From Takifugu bimaculatus (lineage: Eukaryota > Chordata > Actinopteri > Tetraodontiformes > Tetraodontidae), in assembly GCA_004026145.2 (NCBI GenBank), contig CP034991.1, positions 1,631,634 to 1,695,633 on the forward strand: a stretch of 64,000 nucleotides of DNA, written 5' to 3'. Positions 1 through 11,700 of the stretch are shown in pieces. The notes under the pieces were generated by a model, which saw nothing but the letters and a program-made list of their open reading frames with translations, searched no databases and was not told where the DNA came from. The position numbers and the translations under genes are program-made. Position 1 is the first letter of the stretch; each line of letters starts with the position of its first letter.

Positions 1-3000
1 ATTTTTGGATTCCTGGTCCTCATGTGCAGCATCCTGGCAATAGGAAACTACTTCTGGGAAACAAACACAGGCTCCAATTTCACAGCGTTCCTGCCCAGAC
101 AGGATGGCAATGATGCCAGTTTGTCCGCCTTCCTCACGTTCTGGTCCTACGTCATCATCCTTAACACCGTGGTGCCCATCTCCCTCTACGTCAGGTACTG
201 TGTGACGTCGGAGAGGTCAATGAAAGTTCAGCAGGGCCGTAAATGTCTCCTACGTCCCTCGGCAGCGTGGAGGTCATCAGGCTGGGGAACAGCTTCTACA
301 TCGACTGGGACAGTAACATGTACTACGCGCAGAAGGACACGCCGGCCGAGGCTCGCACCACCACGCTGAACGAGGAGCTGGGCCAGATCAAGTACATCTT
401 CAGCGACAAAACGGGGACGCTCACCCAGAATATCATGACCTTCAACAAGTGCTCCATCAACGGTCGATCTTACGGTGAGATTGAAGGGAATGTTCTCGTC
501 TTTGTTGTATTTCTAATGCTGCTGCTGAGAGGTGTGATTATTTTAGGGATTGATGATCGCATGTCTCTTTATTTAGGTGATATTTACGACTACATGGGTC
601 AAAGAACAGAAGTCACAGAGGTGAGTTTGATTTTGATGAATTCAGTTCTTCGTCCTCGTCTGTTTACACGTGTGACCGCTTCCTTCCCTGATCTCTCCTA
701 TCAGCACACACAGGCGGTGGACTTCTCCTTCAACGCCCTGGCCGACCCCCGTTTCACCTTCCACGATCACGCCCTGGTGGAAGCGGTGAAGCTGGAGAAC
801 CCCGAGGTCCACGCCTTCTTCCGACTGCTGGCCCTCTGCCACACCGTCATGGCCGAGGAGAAGAAAGAAGGTGAGGAGAGAAACGACCCACAGGTGTGGC
901 ACGTTGCTCTATTTAAAAACTAACAGTTGAAATGGTTTTCCCGCTCCTTCAGGGGAGATTTTCTACCAGGCCCAGTCCCCCGATGAAGGGGCGTTGGTGA
1001 CGGCGGCCCGGAATTTCGGATTTGTCTTCCGCTCACGCACGCCCGACAGCATCACCATCGTGGAAATGGGAAACCAGCGCAGCTACGAGCTCCTGGCCAT
1101 CCTGGATTTCAACAATGTTCGCAAGAGGATGTCCGTCATAGGTAGGATCCAAACTGTGGTTTTAATTCATACTTATGGACCTTTTTAGTTTATGATTCTA
1201 CATCTTTATGTTTTGTGTGTGCAGTGCGCAGCCCCGAAGGGAAACTCTCCCTGTACTGTAAAGGTGCTGATACCATCATCTACGAGAGGCTGCACCTGTC
1301 CTGCAGCAAACTGATGGATGTCACTACAGAGCACCTTAATGTCAGTAACACCTCAGTGTGTGACTGTGTGTGTGTGTGTGTGTGTGTTGTTTGATCATAG
1401 ATCAAACCTTACTTAAACAGAAAGGCAATTTATGATGACAAATATCTACTATATGTGTTGTCTTTACAGGAGTTTGCCGGGGATGGCCTGCGGACCCTGG
1501 CACTGGCCTACAAGGATCTGGATGAGGAGTATTTTAACCAATGGAAACAGCGCCATCATGAGGCCAGCACCGAGCTGGAGGACCGAGAAAGAAAACTTGG
1601 ATCAGCTGTATGAGGAGATAGAGATGGATCTCCTGGTAGGGCAGGATGCTCACCTTGTGAATATTGACTGGATTATGCACGTTCCTGTGGAACGCTCATC
1701 TTTCTACGGCCGCTCTTGCAGCTGCTGGGAGCGACGGCCATAGAAGACAAGTTACAGGACAAAGTACCAGAGACGATTGAGCTGCTCTCCAAAGCCGACA
1801 TCAAAATCTGGGTTCTGACTGGCGACAAGCAAGGTACAGTTAGCTCCGAGACATAGAAACAACCTCTAAATCACCTCTCGATTACTTACGTGCCCGTGTC
1901 GTAATAAACTGCAGAGACTGCAGAAAACATCGGCTACGCCTGTAACTTACTTTGCGAGGAGATGAATGACGTCTTCATCATCTCAAGCAACTCGCCCGAG
2001 GAAGTAAGACAGGATCTGAGGTCAGACGGTCATTTTCAGAAATTCATTATGAAATATTTTCAATCATATCTCTGTGTTTATGCATACGCCTATTTCCCGT
2101 TGTGGTACAGGAATGCAAGGACCTCCATGAAACCAAACACAGCAGAGGATTCAGTGTTTCTGCCGGAAGGGAGCGTGAAAACAATCGCAGACGAGGTGGC
2201 AAATGGAGAGTATGGACTGGTTATCAATGGACACAGCCTGGTACGCCTCAGGAAGTTCACTGGCTTCTCTCACTGGTCATAATCCTGGTGAAAATCCTTC
2301 AGTGTGAAGATGCTGATATTCAAATCTGTTGTGTGACTCCCACCTAAGGCGTATGCCCTGGATCAGAGCATGGAGCTGGAGTTTTTGAAGACGGCGTGCA
2401 TGTGCAAGGCGGTAATCTGCTGCAGGGTCACTCCTCTGCAGAAGGCTCAGGTGGTGGAGTTGGTCAAGAAGTACAAGAAGGCCGTCACACTGGCTATAGG
2501 AGACGGAGCCAATGATGTCAGCATGATCAAAGGTACCTGCAGTCGACTCTTATAAGAACACCGTCTGGCTTCAGTAGGTACAAGGAATTGAAGTTATTTC
2601 AACCAATCAGGTTCATCTGCTCTATTTCTCCCCTCTGTCGGACAAAAAATGGAATAAAAATGAAGCAGGAGTATCTTAAACACATTGAAATATCCTCCGT
2701 AAACAAACGTCTTCGATCATTCCAGGTTTTTTTTTTAAACCCAGTGATAACAAAGCACCCATTTCCTGTTTTTGTCCACCCAGCGGCTCATATAGGCGTG
2801 GGCATCTCAGGTCAGGAGGGCATGCAGGCTGTGCTGTCCAGTGACTACTCCTTTGCTCAGTTCCGCTTTTTGCAGCGGCTTCTGCTGGTGCACGGCCGCT
2901 GGTCCTATCTGCGCATGTGCAAGTTCCTGCGCTACTTTTTCTACAAGAACTTCACCTTCACCTTTGTCCACTTCTGGTTCGCCTTCTTCTGTGGCTTCTC

Positions 3001-4508
3001 TGCACAGGTAAGAGCATTCATTGAAGGAAGCTCTCAGTAATTCTACTACATGCTCTATTGATACTCTATTTAACTCTGTTTCCAGACAGTCTACGATCAA
3101 TGGTTCATAACACTCTACAATCTGATGTACACAGCGCTACCTGTACTAGGAATGGGCCTTTTTGACCAGGTACCATTTATTTTCTGACTCAAGTGTGTTG
3201 AACTAATAATAATAATCAGGTAGCCAGCTTTTAAACGTCTCTTTTAAACGAGGAAATATTGCGTTGGAGAATCCAATGACACCAAACAGATTTAATTTTT
3301 CTGAGTGAGGTGCGATGAGCAGTCATAACAGGTCTCCCCCTGCTGGTCAGGATGTGAACGACGCTTGGAGTTTCCAGCATCCTGAGCTCTACATTCCCGG
3401 TCAAATCAACCTGTACTTCAGCAAGAAGGCCTTCTTCAAATGTGCTCTCCACGGCGGCTACAGCTCCTTAGTGCTGTTCTTTATCCCTTATGCAGCCCTG
3501 TACGATACGATGAGGGATGACGGTAAGGACGTGGCCGACTATCAGTCCTTTGCCCTCCTCACTCAGACATGTCTCCTGTTCGCTGTCAGCATCCAGGTAT
3601 GCTGGCTCTCCCCTGTTGTTATTGTCAGAATGGAAATAATGGCTAGACTTTTAGAATGTGCTTTGTCATTGTCTGCAGTTGGGGCTGGAGATGTCATACT
3701 GGACAGCGGTGAACACGTTGTTTCTGTTGGGAAGTCTGGCCATGTACTTCGTGGTCACATTCACGATGTACAGTAATGGCTTATTTCTCACGTTGCCGCG
3801 GGCCTTCGCTTTCATAGGTGAGCGGTCAAACGCCAACAAGGCACCGCAGAGAAAATTGATGTACAAGTCAATCAGGATGTCAACGCTATAAGTGTTGTGT
3901 CACAATCGTGACTTCAGGATTGTGCGTGTGTGTGTGTTTGTTTTTTCAGGGTCAGCCAGAAATTCTCTGAGCCAACCCAGCATTTGGCTGTCGATCCTGC
4001 TCACCTCCATCCTGTGTGTTCTTCCTGTTGTTACCTACCGGTTTCTGTCCATTAGACTCTGTCCCTCTGTCAACGAAAAGGTACAGTCGAAATGCTTAAA
4101 CGCGCAAACACGCACACGTACACGCACGTACAACCGGCACATGCTATTCTTATTGTCACTTTTTGTCCAAACCTATAGGTGATGCGCAAAGTGAGACAGG
4201 CCAAAGCAACGCCTCCTCCTCCAACTCGACGCCGGCAGATCCGCCGCACCAGCTCCCGTCGCTCAGGCTACGCCTTCTCGCACGCGCAGGGCTACGGAGA
4301 CCTGGTGACATCGGGCAGGTTCCTGCGGCGTAACGCCGTGTCTCGAGCTTCAGGATTGGCCCACATCGGTCGTACCACGACGGGATTCAGCCCCATGGGA
4401 CGGTCCGCTGGATACAGCCCCACGGGGCGCCTCCAAAACGCCAAGACGCCAGACGTGGAGGTGACATCTCTGCAGATGTACAGGAGTTTTACAGATCACG
4501 CCCTTTGA
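1..4508 (+). CDS. P4-ATPase phospholipid flippase, ATP8B class (ATP8B1/ATP8B5-like), 3' part
   Basis: The product is a type IV P-type ATPase that flips phospholipids to the cytosolic leaflet, normally with a CDC50/TMEM30 subunit. Seventeen exons are read: 1-194, 266-474, 577-620, 714-870, 953-1141, 1225-1340, 1470-1635, 1722-1833, 1915-2020, 2111-2240, 2349-2532, 2784-3007, 3086-3169, 3351-3596, 3679-3817, 3950-4080 and 4179-4508. They give about 919 residues; the N-terminus and actuator domain lie left of the window. Visible landmarks are the M4 PISL motif in exon 1, the phosphorylation motif DKTGT (405-419), KGAD of the nucleotide site (1260-1271), TGDK (1818-1829) and GDGAND (2499-2516). 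Hydrophobic helices M5-M10 lie in exons 12-16. The basic tail has an SRRSGYAFSH stretch typical of ATP8B proteins. Exon 7 carries one extra base (about 1590-1600). The class is secure; which ATP8B paralog it is remains uncertain. Confidence 0.93.
1364..1387 (+). repeat. GT microsatellite, ATP8B-class intron 6
   Basis: A short GT tract lies in the intron between the exons ending at 1340 and starting at 1470. Confidence 0.85.
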
Positions 4509-6700
4509 CCTTCAGGAGGTGTTTGAAAAAGAGACGGGAGATGAAAACCTGACAAATACAAAGTGCCTTAGAGACTGTAACCGTGGGGAAGTTCATCCAC
4601 TCAGTCGCCCAAGAGCCGGTGACTTTATGGTTTCGCCACTCTGTCGATCATGATTGTATGAAACCTGCATTTGAAGGAGCGGTTGGCAGAAATCTGAGTG
4701 ATTCAGAGGATCACTATGTTTACAAACTACCCAGATGTTCTGAGCTGGGAGTCCCAACCTTTGTACAGGGGACATCACTAAAAGCGCCAACTTGCGAAAA
4801 CCTGTTTTTATTTTCTGATTCTATTTTGATATCTTGTTGGAAGCTGCATTAGCAGACTGCACTTTGGCTTCCACGCATGGCAGCAGCAGCAGGAAAAGGG
4901 CAGCATACGTTTGTATTGGGTTAACCTTGTGGCCTTGGTAATAGGATATATTGGAGCAGCAATTCACAGCCTGGAAATCCTGCAAAAAATCACCAACAAC
5001 AGGCCTGGTGATTTATCTCACCACTGCTGGAAGAATAATTTAAGATGTATTATATTATGTAATTTAAAAAGTGCCTTTACGTCATTTAACAATTCATTCC
5101 CTCCCTGTAACTATCAGTCAAATGGATTAGTGCTAATAATGCTAATCCCAATGTGCACATTAAGGAAGCATTTCTAAGTATAAAATAACCAAAAAATCAA
5201 CACTAATTCTAAACAGTAACAGTAAAGGTTAAAAAATGTTGTTAAAGGTTCTTTTAGAAGTTCCTCAAACTGTCTAATAGTTAATAGTTGTCACTTGTAA
5301 TCACTTGTTGAATAAATTAGTACAGTAGGGATTTTCTGCCAGAATATTTCCTAAAGGCTCATTAAATGAACGCTTCATATCAGATTTGCCATCTGCCCTC
5401 TAGTTTTGAAGAACCCCCTTAAATATTTATAAATATCTCATTTTATACCTTGATTGTTCAGTATCAATTAATGCTCTTTTTTATGCATGTCCAGAGCAGC
5501 AGCTTTAGCCGTGTTCATACCTGCAACCATAACTCCCATTATCACGCTCAGAAAGCCTTTTTGTTGCCGCGTGCGAGCAAAAATCCTGATCGTTCTGTTG
5601 TTTTTTTGTTTTTTTTAAGCGAATTATAGTTCACTTTTAAAATCAATCAATAAATAGATAGGGAAATTTTTCATTAAAAATCCTGTATTTACAATAGCAA
5701 CTTGCTATATTTTAAAATCCTATAATCTTCCTGAAGGAACCACATTTATGACAAAAAAAGGGATCTGTGGTATTGCATCATAGAGGAGCAACATTGGGGG
5801 AAAAATGTTTACATAATGGATCGTTTTGATCCGTCTCACACACTGCAAATGTTAAAAAAATAAAATAAAATAAAATGCAGCTCTTGAAATGCCATGTTTG
5901 TTTCATTACAACTTGAATATCCATCCATTGTCCATCATGTTTAATTATGAATATTATTGTGGTTTTGAGGATAGGAAGTGAAATTGGGAGGAACTTCAAA
6001 TAGAATTTGTTCCTTAATAAATCCAATAATCACTTGTACTTTGTTTTCTATATTTCATGGTGATGAATGGTTATGCCAGCGCTAAATGTAATTGTTAAAT
6101 TTAAATAGTTCTAATCAAATGCAAGAATCTGTAAAGTATGACAGTCATCTGTAAAAATTGACCAAAATTACACAACTGGGTCACTTTTTTCTCTTTTTTT
6201 TATGATTTTGTCTGCAGAATGTTCCTATATAAGAATTATTCGGACAAAGGCTGACGCTGGAGGTCAGTGCAGTGATGCCGGTTTGCACCACTGACAGCAC
6301 ATTTGTAATTTATTGTAATTGTTCTTTTTTAATGCAAGATCTTCTCAATCATTGAATTTTTGTAAAACTTGTGAGCTGCGTGACTGTACAATGTTTTTGT
6401 ATTTCGAGTCCAGGTGTATCTAGGCCAGTTTCACACACACTCATGGAATGTTGGTGTAAATATGAGCCCTCAATTCTTTGCTGTTTGATTCATTTATTTT
6501 AAAAAACGTTCCCCCAAACAAGTGACAGTTACAGTATCCTTGAGCTTTTATTTGTATGTTTTGGTACTGTCCCATATACATAAAAGAATTATAAAATGAA
6601 TGAAACTGCAAACATTTTATACGTATTTGTTGTGTTTTTTTAAGAACTCTTGTGGTTTGTGTATTTTATACTGAATAAAATTTCTACTGCACTAAAAGAA
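4509..6700 (+). other. 3' UTR of the ATP8B-class gene
   Basis: This AT-rich stretch follows the stop codon at 4506-4508 and has no supportable coding exon. AATAAA signals occur at 5311-5316 and, most convincingly, at 6674-6679, so short and long 3' UTRs are possible. A Pumilio-type TGTAAATA element lies at 6455-6462. The end is inferred from the last signal, not observed. Confidence 0.55.
6674..6679 (+). terminator. Poly(A) signal AATAAA, ATP8B-class gene
   Basis: A canonical hexamer lies 2.2 kb after the stop codon in an AT-rich context. It is the last good signal before the sequence changes toward the dapk1 promoter. An earlier AATAAA at 5311-5316 could serve a shorter transcript. Confidence 0.5.
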
Positions 6701-7560
6701 TATCAAGTTAGGTGTCCTTTAATATGATGTTTAATTTCTGATACTCGTATTTGTCTCTTTTCGTGATTTGACTACATTTTTTAACAAGTGCACCCGTTAA
6801 TATGAAGACTTGATGAGGTCAAGTATTGCGGCGTTCCTGACCAGCAGGTAGCGCACTCACATTTATCGTGTCATCTATGGCTCACCAGACATTTATTTAT
6901 GTAATCTATAAATATAATCTATAATGCAATAATTAGTCATTCTAATAATTCCTGTAAATGTTTTTTCTATGTATTTTAACTTTGATCAATATAATCCTCG
7001 ATCAAAGAAAAGTCATTAAGGTATTTCCCCAAGTTCTGATCTCAACAACAAAAGGAAAATATATACGCACAAATAAATATAAACATTGTTATAAAGTATA
7101 AAACATAATGTAAACACAAAAAACTAATAAACGAATACGCTGTGAATAATACAGTGTACAGTTAATGAAATAGGACCGCCTGCATTTCCCAGATTTGTTA
7201 ATGATACATTCACTGAGCTTTCATTTAAATATTTTTAACTTTCACCAGGCCATCGGAGTGCCTGCAGTTTGTTGAATCATTTTGAGTTCATATAAAGGTA
7301 GTTTGAAGTTTGTCTTTATAAAGGGAATAATTTAAAGGAAAGAAAGATATACATTACGCGCAGCTGTGTTCTCAGTGAGCTACATAGAGCATCATGCATC
7401 ACACTGGCTCCATTTCTTATTGGCCTTATCTCACCCACAGCATTGCAACATCACCTTTTAAAGCTGGTAGGATAAATAGTGAGATAAATGCGATTAGGAT
7501 GAAAGTGAGAGCTCTGCTGCCCCCAGTGAGAGAATCACACAGACAATTCACTTTTCCCAA
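6701..7560. other. Intergenic spacer between ATP8B-class gene and dapk1
   Basis: I see no gene here. The sequence is AT-rich and non-repetitive, with one CTCF-like match at 6841-6855 (CCAGCAGGTAGCGCA, one to two mismatches). The two genes are in the same orientation. Confidence 0.5.
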
Positions 7561-7599
7561 TGTCGTCTTCACGGCACATACAAAATACGACGATTGGAT

Positions 7600-8741
7600 T
7601 CCGCGTTAAAAACACTATTTCCCAACTTCCAACGACAACAAAACCCAACAGGTTTGACGTGTAGCGCGGGAATTATCATGCACCGTCATTGTTTTCGTCC
7701 TGACGCCACTTGGCGTTAGCGTTTTCTACCCGCAGGTGCGAATTTGACAAAGCAATTATTCCAGGATTTCCCACGTTCCGTGAACGCTGCGCCAGGACCA
7801 GACTGCCTTACATTGTTAACGTTGACTTCTCCGTTCCAGCCCGCATTTTGTCTTCGCGGAGCCCAGCCGGGGTCACAGACTCCCACGAAACGCATGGAAT
7901 CTCGCCTATAGTTGACAGCGGGACTCAGACGGGCAAACTGTAAGCTACTTTACCTGTGTGTCCATGCAGCTCTCCTCCGTGGAAAATGGGAATACTGCTC
8001 GCGCGCAAACATGAACCTAGCTAACGTTAATGTTCACCATTCCGAATATTTCCATTTACCTGAGTATACAGCGAAAAATGGGAAAATAGGTGAATATGTA
8101 ATGGTGGATCCCAGCTGTTTGGCGTGGAAACCAGTTTGTGTTAGGGTTCGCGATGTGTTGGTGCGGAGTTAAACACCTGTCCTGCTGCCCCGGGTCATTT
8201 AAAGAAGCTAACATTGTGACTAAGTCAGCAATCATTTTTCTGCTTAAACCGGGAGGAGGAGGTGGGGAGGCGGCTATCGGGTTTCCCATGGCTACGCCAA
8301 GCTTTCCCTGGGAATATTTGTCTTCCGAACCAGACTGTGGTCATAGATCGCATTATATCGGTGTTGTATAGAATCTTCCGTTTCGCCGAACTGCCGGGGA
8401 GCAGCCCCGACCGAGAGGGAGGTTCAGCCCGAGAAGTCGCGTCGTCCCCGCGGAGGTGCAGGTTGATCGCCCCGGCAGCTCCGGTTCCTTTTGTTGGATG
8501 GACACCCACCTTTCCCCGGACGTCTGCACTCGTGTTTTTGGGGTGTAATCGATTCATTATTCTCTTTCTGCTTTCCTTGTGGGTTGATTTCGCCTTCGCC
8601 TTGGAAGAGCTACCATGGTGCCGAGTGTCGGCTGTAAGCCTGCCCAGACCAGGGGCTGCTGGTAGGGATGGTGCCGCTGTGAGGAGCCGGGGTGCCGACA
8701 TGTCACTGGCCGGAGGAAGAGCAAAGAAGTGCCTGAACAAC
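7600..8741 (+). promoter_or_regulatory. dapk1: dapk1 CpG-rich promoter and 5' leader
   Basis: Base composition rises sharply from the AT-rich spacer to GC- and CG-dinucleotide-rich sequence that continues into the first coding exon. I see no clear TATA box. This matches the CpG-island promoter of mammalian DAPK1 (established knowledge). A possible noncoding exon could end at the donor-like GTAAGC at 7940-7945, but this is inference. The reading frame of the dapk1 start codon stays open upstream to an ATG at 8262, with another in-frame ATG at 8700-8702, so the true 5' end of the protein is not fully settled. Confidence 0.55.
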
Positions 8742-11700
8742 ATGACTATTTTCAACCAGGAAAATGTCGAGGAATTTTATGACATTGGAAACGAGCTGGG
8801 GAGGTAAGTTTTGCTAACTTCTCTTATTTGTTATGTTTGCAAACTTCCCCTTTTCTAGATAAGAGGAAATAAACATCTCCCCAGTTGAATGCCCAAAGCT
8901 CTATTGTTAGTGATTTTAAAATCAGGTGCTTTGCATGAGAAACCTGTAAATGTTGCAGGTATCGTGCGTCAGCCCTAACTTGGTTCCTGCCGTAAACATA
9001 AAGCACCAGGATAAGCAGCCCCGTGCTGATGTTGCAGACTATAATGCATCCTGCCTGTTTGCAAAAACGTGTACCCCCACTGCAGGTTCATCTGATAGGC
9101 ATTGATTAATGCATCCCATAATGCTCTGTTGTCAGTGATGGAGAGGTTTGTGTGTGTGTGTGTAAGCCTCGGTGCTTTCCTGGCGATCCTGACGATGACA
9201 AAACTTGTTTTTTCTTTCATTTCATCCACGCTTGACAGGTTTTTATGTGCTGTGTTGTTAAATATGCCTCCAGATGTTTTCCACCGTTTACGCGTATTCC
9301 AGTTGAATCCATAAATCAGATAGAGTTGTGTAATATAGCAGGTGGAAATGACACAAGCTGGAATCAAACAGACATTTTGGATCTAAGGGAGCTTATCTAC
9401 TGAGTTCAGCTTTTAATTAATGTCTCTCCTTTCAGCACTCAATTTTCCATCTTTTTTTATCATAACTATTTGGAGGTTAGTGTAAGATGATATGAATTTC
9501 AGACTTTTGTGGGGGAAAAAACCAGATAGAATTGAACTTCCTATAGAATCCTCTATGACAAAATTGTAAACTTAAGGCTGCTATGTGAAATGAAATAAGA
9601 CACTTTACTGGTTTTTATGCCCTTGATCTACAAACCTATGCTTATATCTTTGTCAGATAATGTGTAGAATTCCATCTTTCAGACATCAGCCACAATATAT
9701 ATGTTTGCTTTTGCAATTTATAATCCACATTAATGCAACTCTAATTGAAGAAAGCAGCATAAATGTGCAAAATAGTTATTTTATTGAAGTATTGGTTGTT
9801 TAAATTGTGCATAAATTGTTGTCTTCGCATTCATCGGCTAGATTACAACGACACGACCTCACATGCTTAAGAGCGAGAGCTTTTTGTGATCTGACTATTC
9901 TGAGTCCAACTCTGGAGAATCACCCAAGCAGGGACTCTATCCTTTGACCGACGTTTCAGGCCCACAGCACGGCGTAGTCGAGCATCTAACCTTCATTAGT
10001 ATGTGGTCGCAGGCGAGCACGCGAGACTGTATAATGAGGAGGAGAAAGTGGGAGATGGGATGCACAGGAGACGCATCAAGGGTGGGGCACATAGGTTGAG
10101 CCTGTCTCTAAATTGGGTTTCTTGGAATCACCTTTAAAAGCCTTTAAAGCCTTTACTGTCCAAAATGATTTATTCATCAGACCCAATTTAACCTCTCGGT
10201 GAACTGGACCTTTCCCTGCCTCGCCAGTACAGATTGGAAGTGTCCAATCATGAGAGGTGTCGATTATTGGCTGCATCCACAGCCGTGAACATAAGTCAGA
10301 ACTTTGCTTTCACGTTGATGTGTTCATGTGTCAGTGCAGTTGTGATGTCCTCCGATGGGCTGGATTTCCCTAAATAATCCAAGTTTAGTTTCTCCATTTT
10401 TCCACTTGCCAAATGCGCTGACTCAGCCACTTTTTTAGCTGACTTGCACAGAGGAACTTCTAAGGCAGTTGCTGACTTTGGACGACGTCTTGTCTGGTAC
10501 CAAGGACAATTTGTGCATATTTTCTGCTGCCCCTATTATAATTCAGCTTTTAATATGACCACCGTGGGGCTCTCGACCCGTTTATTGAGCATGTGTGTGC
10601 GCTGGGGGGGTCTCGTCTTCTAGGGGGCATTTTTGCAATGCAAATGAACTCACAACAATCTTTCAACTAGGACTGTATTCGGCTTGTTCCTCAACAAAAA
10701 TCACTCCAGAGGCGCATTTCTATGAATATAAAACAGGATTATATGCAAGGCACCCACGTGTCTTACTGTGCGAAATGGTGATATAACAGGTTTTTTTCTT
10801 CTCTGTCTCCTAAATCAGTGACGGGGGGGGTGAATAAAAGTGCTGGAATTTTCTAAACTTTGCTCAGACACATACAGAGAATGCCACACGTTCACCCCAT
10901 GTCTGCGACCCAGCTATTGACCTAGATTCACCCCGTACCCCGGGTTCCTGGGTGGAGGGGCAGTCTGGGCAGCAGGAGTGGCCTTGATGAGAGCTGCCAC
11001 TCAGTCTAGCCCATCCCCCTCCACCCGAGGACGCAGCAGCTCATATATGTTGCTCATATGTCATGATGGTGCATTTAAGCCCATGAGTTTGCCTCATACT
11101 TAGAAATCTCGGGTAGCGTAAGTGATTAATGTAGCTTTTTTGACCAGAGCTGCCCTAAATACACACTAGTTTTTATTTTATCCTCTAACCCTTTAAGGAA
11201 GCAGGTCCATCGGGTCACATAGACATGCAACCCACGTGTGCTGCTAGCATGTTTGCCGCAGCACCAGCGCGTCTGTGCGTCAGCTGAATCGCTGAGTCAA
11301 AGTGAGATCTAATTGGAATTTCATGTGTTTGGAGGAGCATAATGAGTCGCTCTTAATTATTCTCCGCAGTCAGTGGCGAAAAATTGGATCCCGGCCAAGT
11401 GTGTTAGCGGGTGAAAGTTTTCCTGGTGATTTCTGCGTGTGGGTTTGGGGATTGAGGTGGAGCAGTTGTGGCGGACACGCAGGGAGAGGCAACAGCGCGT
11501 CAGATTGTGATCGACCATAATCCATCGGCTCAGCTCAAATACACCGACTGCTCACATTGAGGCTTTTAGACCAAAATCACTGAATCTTTTCTCTCCAAGA
11601 CTGTGATTAAGCTTCTCTAATTTAGATATTGCTTTGTTTCACATCTTTCCATGTGGACCTTTCCAAGTTCTCTTGATAAATATGTGTTTTTCTCTTCAGA

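Noticed and set aside
8225..8755. 176-codon open frame on the minus strand opposite the dapk1 leader
   Set aside because: It is antisense to a GC-rich leader and first exon, has no recognisable domain, and is explained by low stop-codon density.
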